A DNA stretch of 8,251 nucleotides, taken from positions 1-8,251 of the forward strand of contig DDEO01000207.1 in assembly GCA_002336725.1 (NCBI GenBank), given 5' to 3'. The translations under genes were made by a program, and so were the position numbers. Below the pieces are notes generated by a model. That model was not told the origin of the DNA. It worked only from the letters and a program-made list of their open reading frames with translations, and made no database searches. This document shows positions 7,212 to 8,251 of this stretch, in pieces. This stretch comes from Bacteroidetes bacterium UBA1952 (GTDB lineage: Bacteria; Bacteroidota; Bacteroidia; Chitinophagales; Chitinophagaceae). Numbering within the stretch: the first letter of the stretch is position 1; every line of letters begins with the position of its first letter.

Positions 7212-7853
7212 TTAAGAGTATTTAATGATAATAGACTCGATGATATTGGCGGCATCTTCGCATTTGTCGGTTACTATTTCCAATTCTTCGTAGATGTCTT
7301 TGCGCTTGATAACTTCAATGGCGTTGGTCTCGGTGGCAAACAGTCTTTGGATAGCGGCATCGAGCAAGTCATCGGCTTCGTTTTCATAGCTGTTAATATC
7401 CACGCAGCTACGGGTGATGGCCACGAGGTCTTTCATATCGCGCAGTTCGCGAACGGCTTTGTGCAGCGAAACGACTGATTTCTGGATAATCACGGCAAAC
7501 TGGATCATGTATTCATCCACATTATCAAGTCCGTAGTTGATGATGTGCTTGGCCGATCCCCAGGTATAATCGGCGATGTCGTCGAGGGCCGCCACGAGCG
7601 AGTGGATGTCTTCGCGGTCGAAGGGCGTAATGAAATTGCGGCCCAGCTCAATGAAGATGCGGTGGGTGATGTCGTCGCAGCGGTGTTCGTAGTCGTTGAT
7701 GGCCCGGAGCGCTTCGCGGCGCGCGTTGGGGTCGGCTACCTGCAAGGCCTTGGGAAAAGCGCCGGCCATTTCCTGAAGCACACCCATAATTTCTTCGAAG
7801 AGTGTGTAAAATACCCGGTCTTTCGGGGTAAAGAGTTTGAGAAATCCTGCCAT
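7212..7853 (-). CDS. DUF47 / PhoU-like phosphate transport regulator (Pit accessory protein)
   Basis: This 213-residue, all-helical cytoplasmic protein matches the DUF47 family, which is related to PhoU and is commonly encoded directly before pit (as in the orfA-pit operon of Sinorhizobium). Family features include the stretch DITHRIFIELGRNFITPFDR (61-80) and two acidic E/DxxxD motifs, E157-D161 and D196-D200, placed like the metal-binding motifs of PhoU proteins. The ending ANIIESIIIKYS is also typical, and the length is normal for the family. The likely role is to control activity of the transporter encoded 24 bp downstream; this is inferred from the family and the operon. No signal peptide or membrane segment is present. 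A perfect -7 box lies 18 bases before the start, supporting the ATG at 7853. Confidence 0.92.
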   Translation of the reverse strand: MAGFLKLFTPKDRVFYTLFEEIMGVLQEMAGAFPKALQVADPNARREALRAINDYEHRCDDITHRIFIELGRNFITPFDREDIHSLVAALDDIADYTWGSAKHIINYGLDNVDEYMIQFAVIIQKSVVSLHKAVRELRDMKDLVAITRSCVDINSYENEADDLLDAAIQRLFATETNAIEVIKRKDIYEELEIVTDKCEDAANIIESIIIKYS

Positions 7854-7870
7854 GAGGGTTGATTTTTGAG

Positions 7871-7901
7871 CAAATGTACCGGCCCGCGTTTCCGGAAAAA
7901 A
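7871..7901 (-). promoter_or_regulatory. Promoter of the DUF47-PiT operon
   Basis: On the minus strand 7878-7871 reads TACATTTG, a perfect match to the Bacteroidota -7 consensus TAnnTTTG. Seventeen bases upstream is a run of six T (7901-7896), a partial match to the T-rich -33 element. The transcript would start near 7867, leaving a leader of about 14 bases without a Shine-Dalgarno sequence, as is usual in this phylum. The palindrome TTTCCGGAAA (7889-7898) overlaps the -33 position. Confidence 0.6.
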
Positions 7902-7906
7902 CCATG

Positions 7907-7931
7907 TTACCGAAACTTAATAATTCGGTAA
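7907..7931. promoter_or_regulatory. Inverted repeat, candidate operator in the divergent phosphate promoter region
   Basis: TTACCGAA (7907-7914) and TTCGGTAA (7924-7931) form a perfect 8-bp inverted repeat with a nine-base AT-rich spacer. Its centre (7919) is about 52 bases upstream of the predicted start of the DUF47-PiT transcript and about 59 bases upstream of the porin ATG, suitable for one activator serving both directions. An overlapping weaker dyad is GGTAATAC to ATTCATACC (7927-7946). The identity of the binding protein is unknown; the site does not resemble the direct-repeat Pho box of Proteobacteria. Confidence 0.45.
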
Positions 7932-7966
7932 TACAGTATTCATACCGCGTAATCAGGAAGCAGGTT

Positions 7967-7974
7967 CAACTTTG
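7967..7974 (+). promoter_or_regulatory. Candidate -7 box of the porin gene
   Basis: CAACTTTG matches seven of eight positions of TAnnTTTG. It ends four bases before the porin ATG (7978), so a start at the usual distance would fall on or next to the first base of the start codon and give a leaderless message. No -33 element is visible, so the box is uncertain or depends on an activator. Confidence 0.25.
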
Positions 7975-7977
7975 CAA

Positions 7978-8251
7978 ATGCTTTTGCGCAAATCTCTGTT
8001 ATTAACGGCAACGCTAGCCTGTGTGGCACCGGTGGCTCGTGCCCAGCAGTTCCTCACCGATATTCTCGACACAACGTCCACGCTCGGCAAGGGCTACTAT
8101 ACTGTTTTTCAACGCTACGACCGGCTGCGTTTTTCGGGCTATGTGCAGCCCCAGTTTCAGTGGGCCGAGGCGAAAGGTGCTAAAAGCCCGGCATCCGGCG
8201 ATTTTGGCCCTTATACCAACAATCGTTTTATGATTCGGCGGGGCCGCCTGC
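7978..8251 (+). CDS. Porin, phosphate-selective O/P type, 5' part only
   Basis: The frame stays open from the ATG at 7978 to the end of the window (91 codons), so this is the N-terminus of a longer gene. It begins with a clear Sec signal peptide (MLLRKSLLLTATLACVAPVA, cleavage probably after ARA with Q23 first). After a short linker the first beta strand FSGYVQPQFQ (52-61) and the NNRFMIRRGRL element (81-91) are the usual opening of OprP/OprO-like porins in Bacteroidota. A C15 inside the signal peptide lacks a good lipobox, so a lipoprotein is unlikely. It is divergent from the DUF47-PiT operon, which fits outer-membrane entry of phosphate. Family members also pass other anions, and polyphosphate or general porin activity cannot be excluded from this fragment. 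Confidence 0.78.
   Translation, partial: MLLRKSLLLTATLACVAPVARAQQFLTDILDTTSTLGKGYYTVFQRYDRLRFSGYVQPQFQWAEAKGAKSPASGDFGPYTNNRFMIRRGRL

Noticed and set aside
7907..7931. Proteobacterial-type Pho box in the divergent spacer
   Set aside because: Pho boxes there are direct repeats of a TGTCA-like unit. This site is an inverted repeat with an unrelated sequence.

Overview
The window looks like chromosomal DNA of a Bacteroidota bacterium (probably Chitinophagia/Saprospiria/Cytophagia-like; the exact clade is inferred). Three things point this way: a secreted protein with a type IX secretion C-terminal sorting domain, no Shine-Dalgarno-like sequences before the starts, and TAnnTTTG-type -7 promoter boxes upstream of the genes. 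Base composition is moderately GC-rich in genes and AT-rich between them.

Layout. Bases 1-375 hold no convincing gene. They contain a dense set of inverted repeats (81-377) that resembles a dispersed intergenic repeat and reaches into the stop codon of the next gene. 376-4158 (minus) is a 1260-residue SNF2-family ATPase with two N-terminal SWIM-type CxCx7CxH fingers. A perfect 39-bp palindrome (4252-4290) is a probable bidirectional terminator separating it from 4309-5490 (minus), a secreted T9SS-sorted protein of unknown function. 5491-5747 carries that gene's promoter, a cluster of TTCCGG palindromes and the terminator of the following operon.

5748-7853 (minus) is a two-gene operon. A DUF47/PhoU-like protein is followed 24 bp later by a PiT-family inorganic phosphate transporter. 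Divergent from it, starting at 7978 on the plus strand and cut by the window end, is a porin of the phosphate-selective O/P type. The 124-bp divergent spacer contains a perfect -7 box for the operon and an 8-bp inverted repeat placed about equally far from both starts. The three genes form a coherent phosphate-uptake locus: porin in the outer membrane, PiT in the inner membrane, DUF47 protein in the cytoplasm.

The most unusual item is the transporter. Its two PHO4 halves are separated by an inserted cassette that reads as TM helix, PDZ domain, TM helix, and charge distribution predicts the PDZ domain lies in the periplasm. Other points of interest are an apparent strong excess of the palindrome TTCCGGAA (7 copies in 8.25 kb, four of them in the small intergenic fraction), the doubled SWIM finger, and the composite repeat at the left end.
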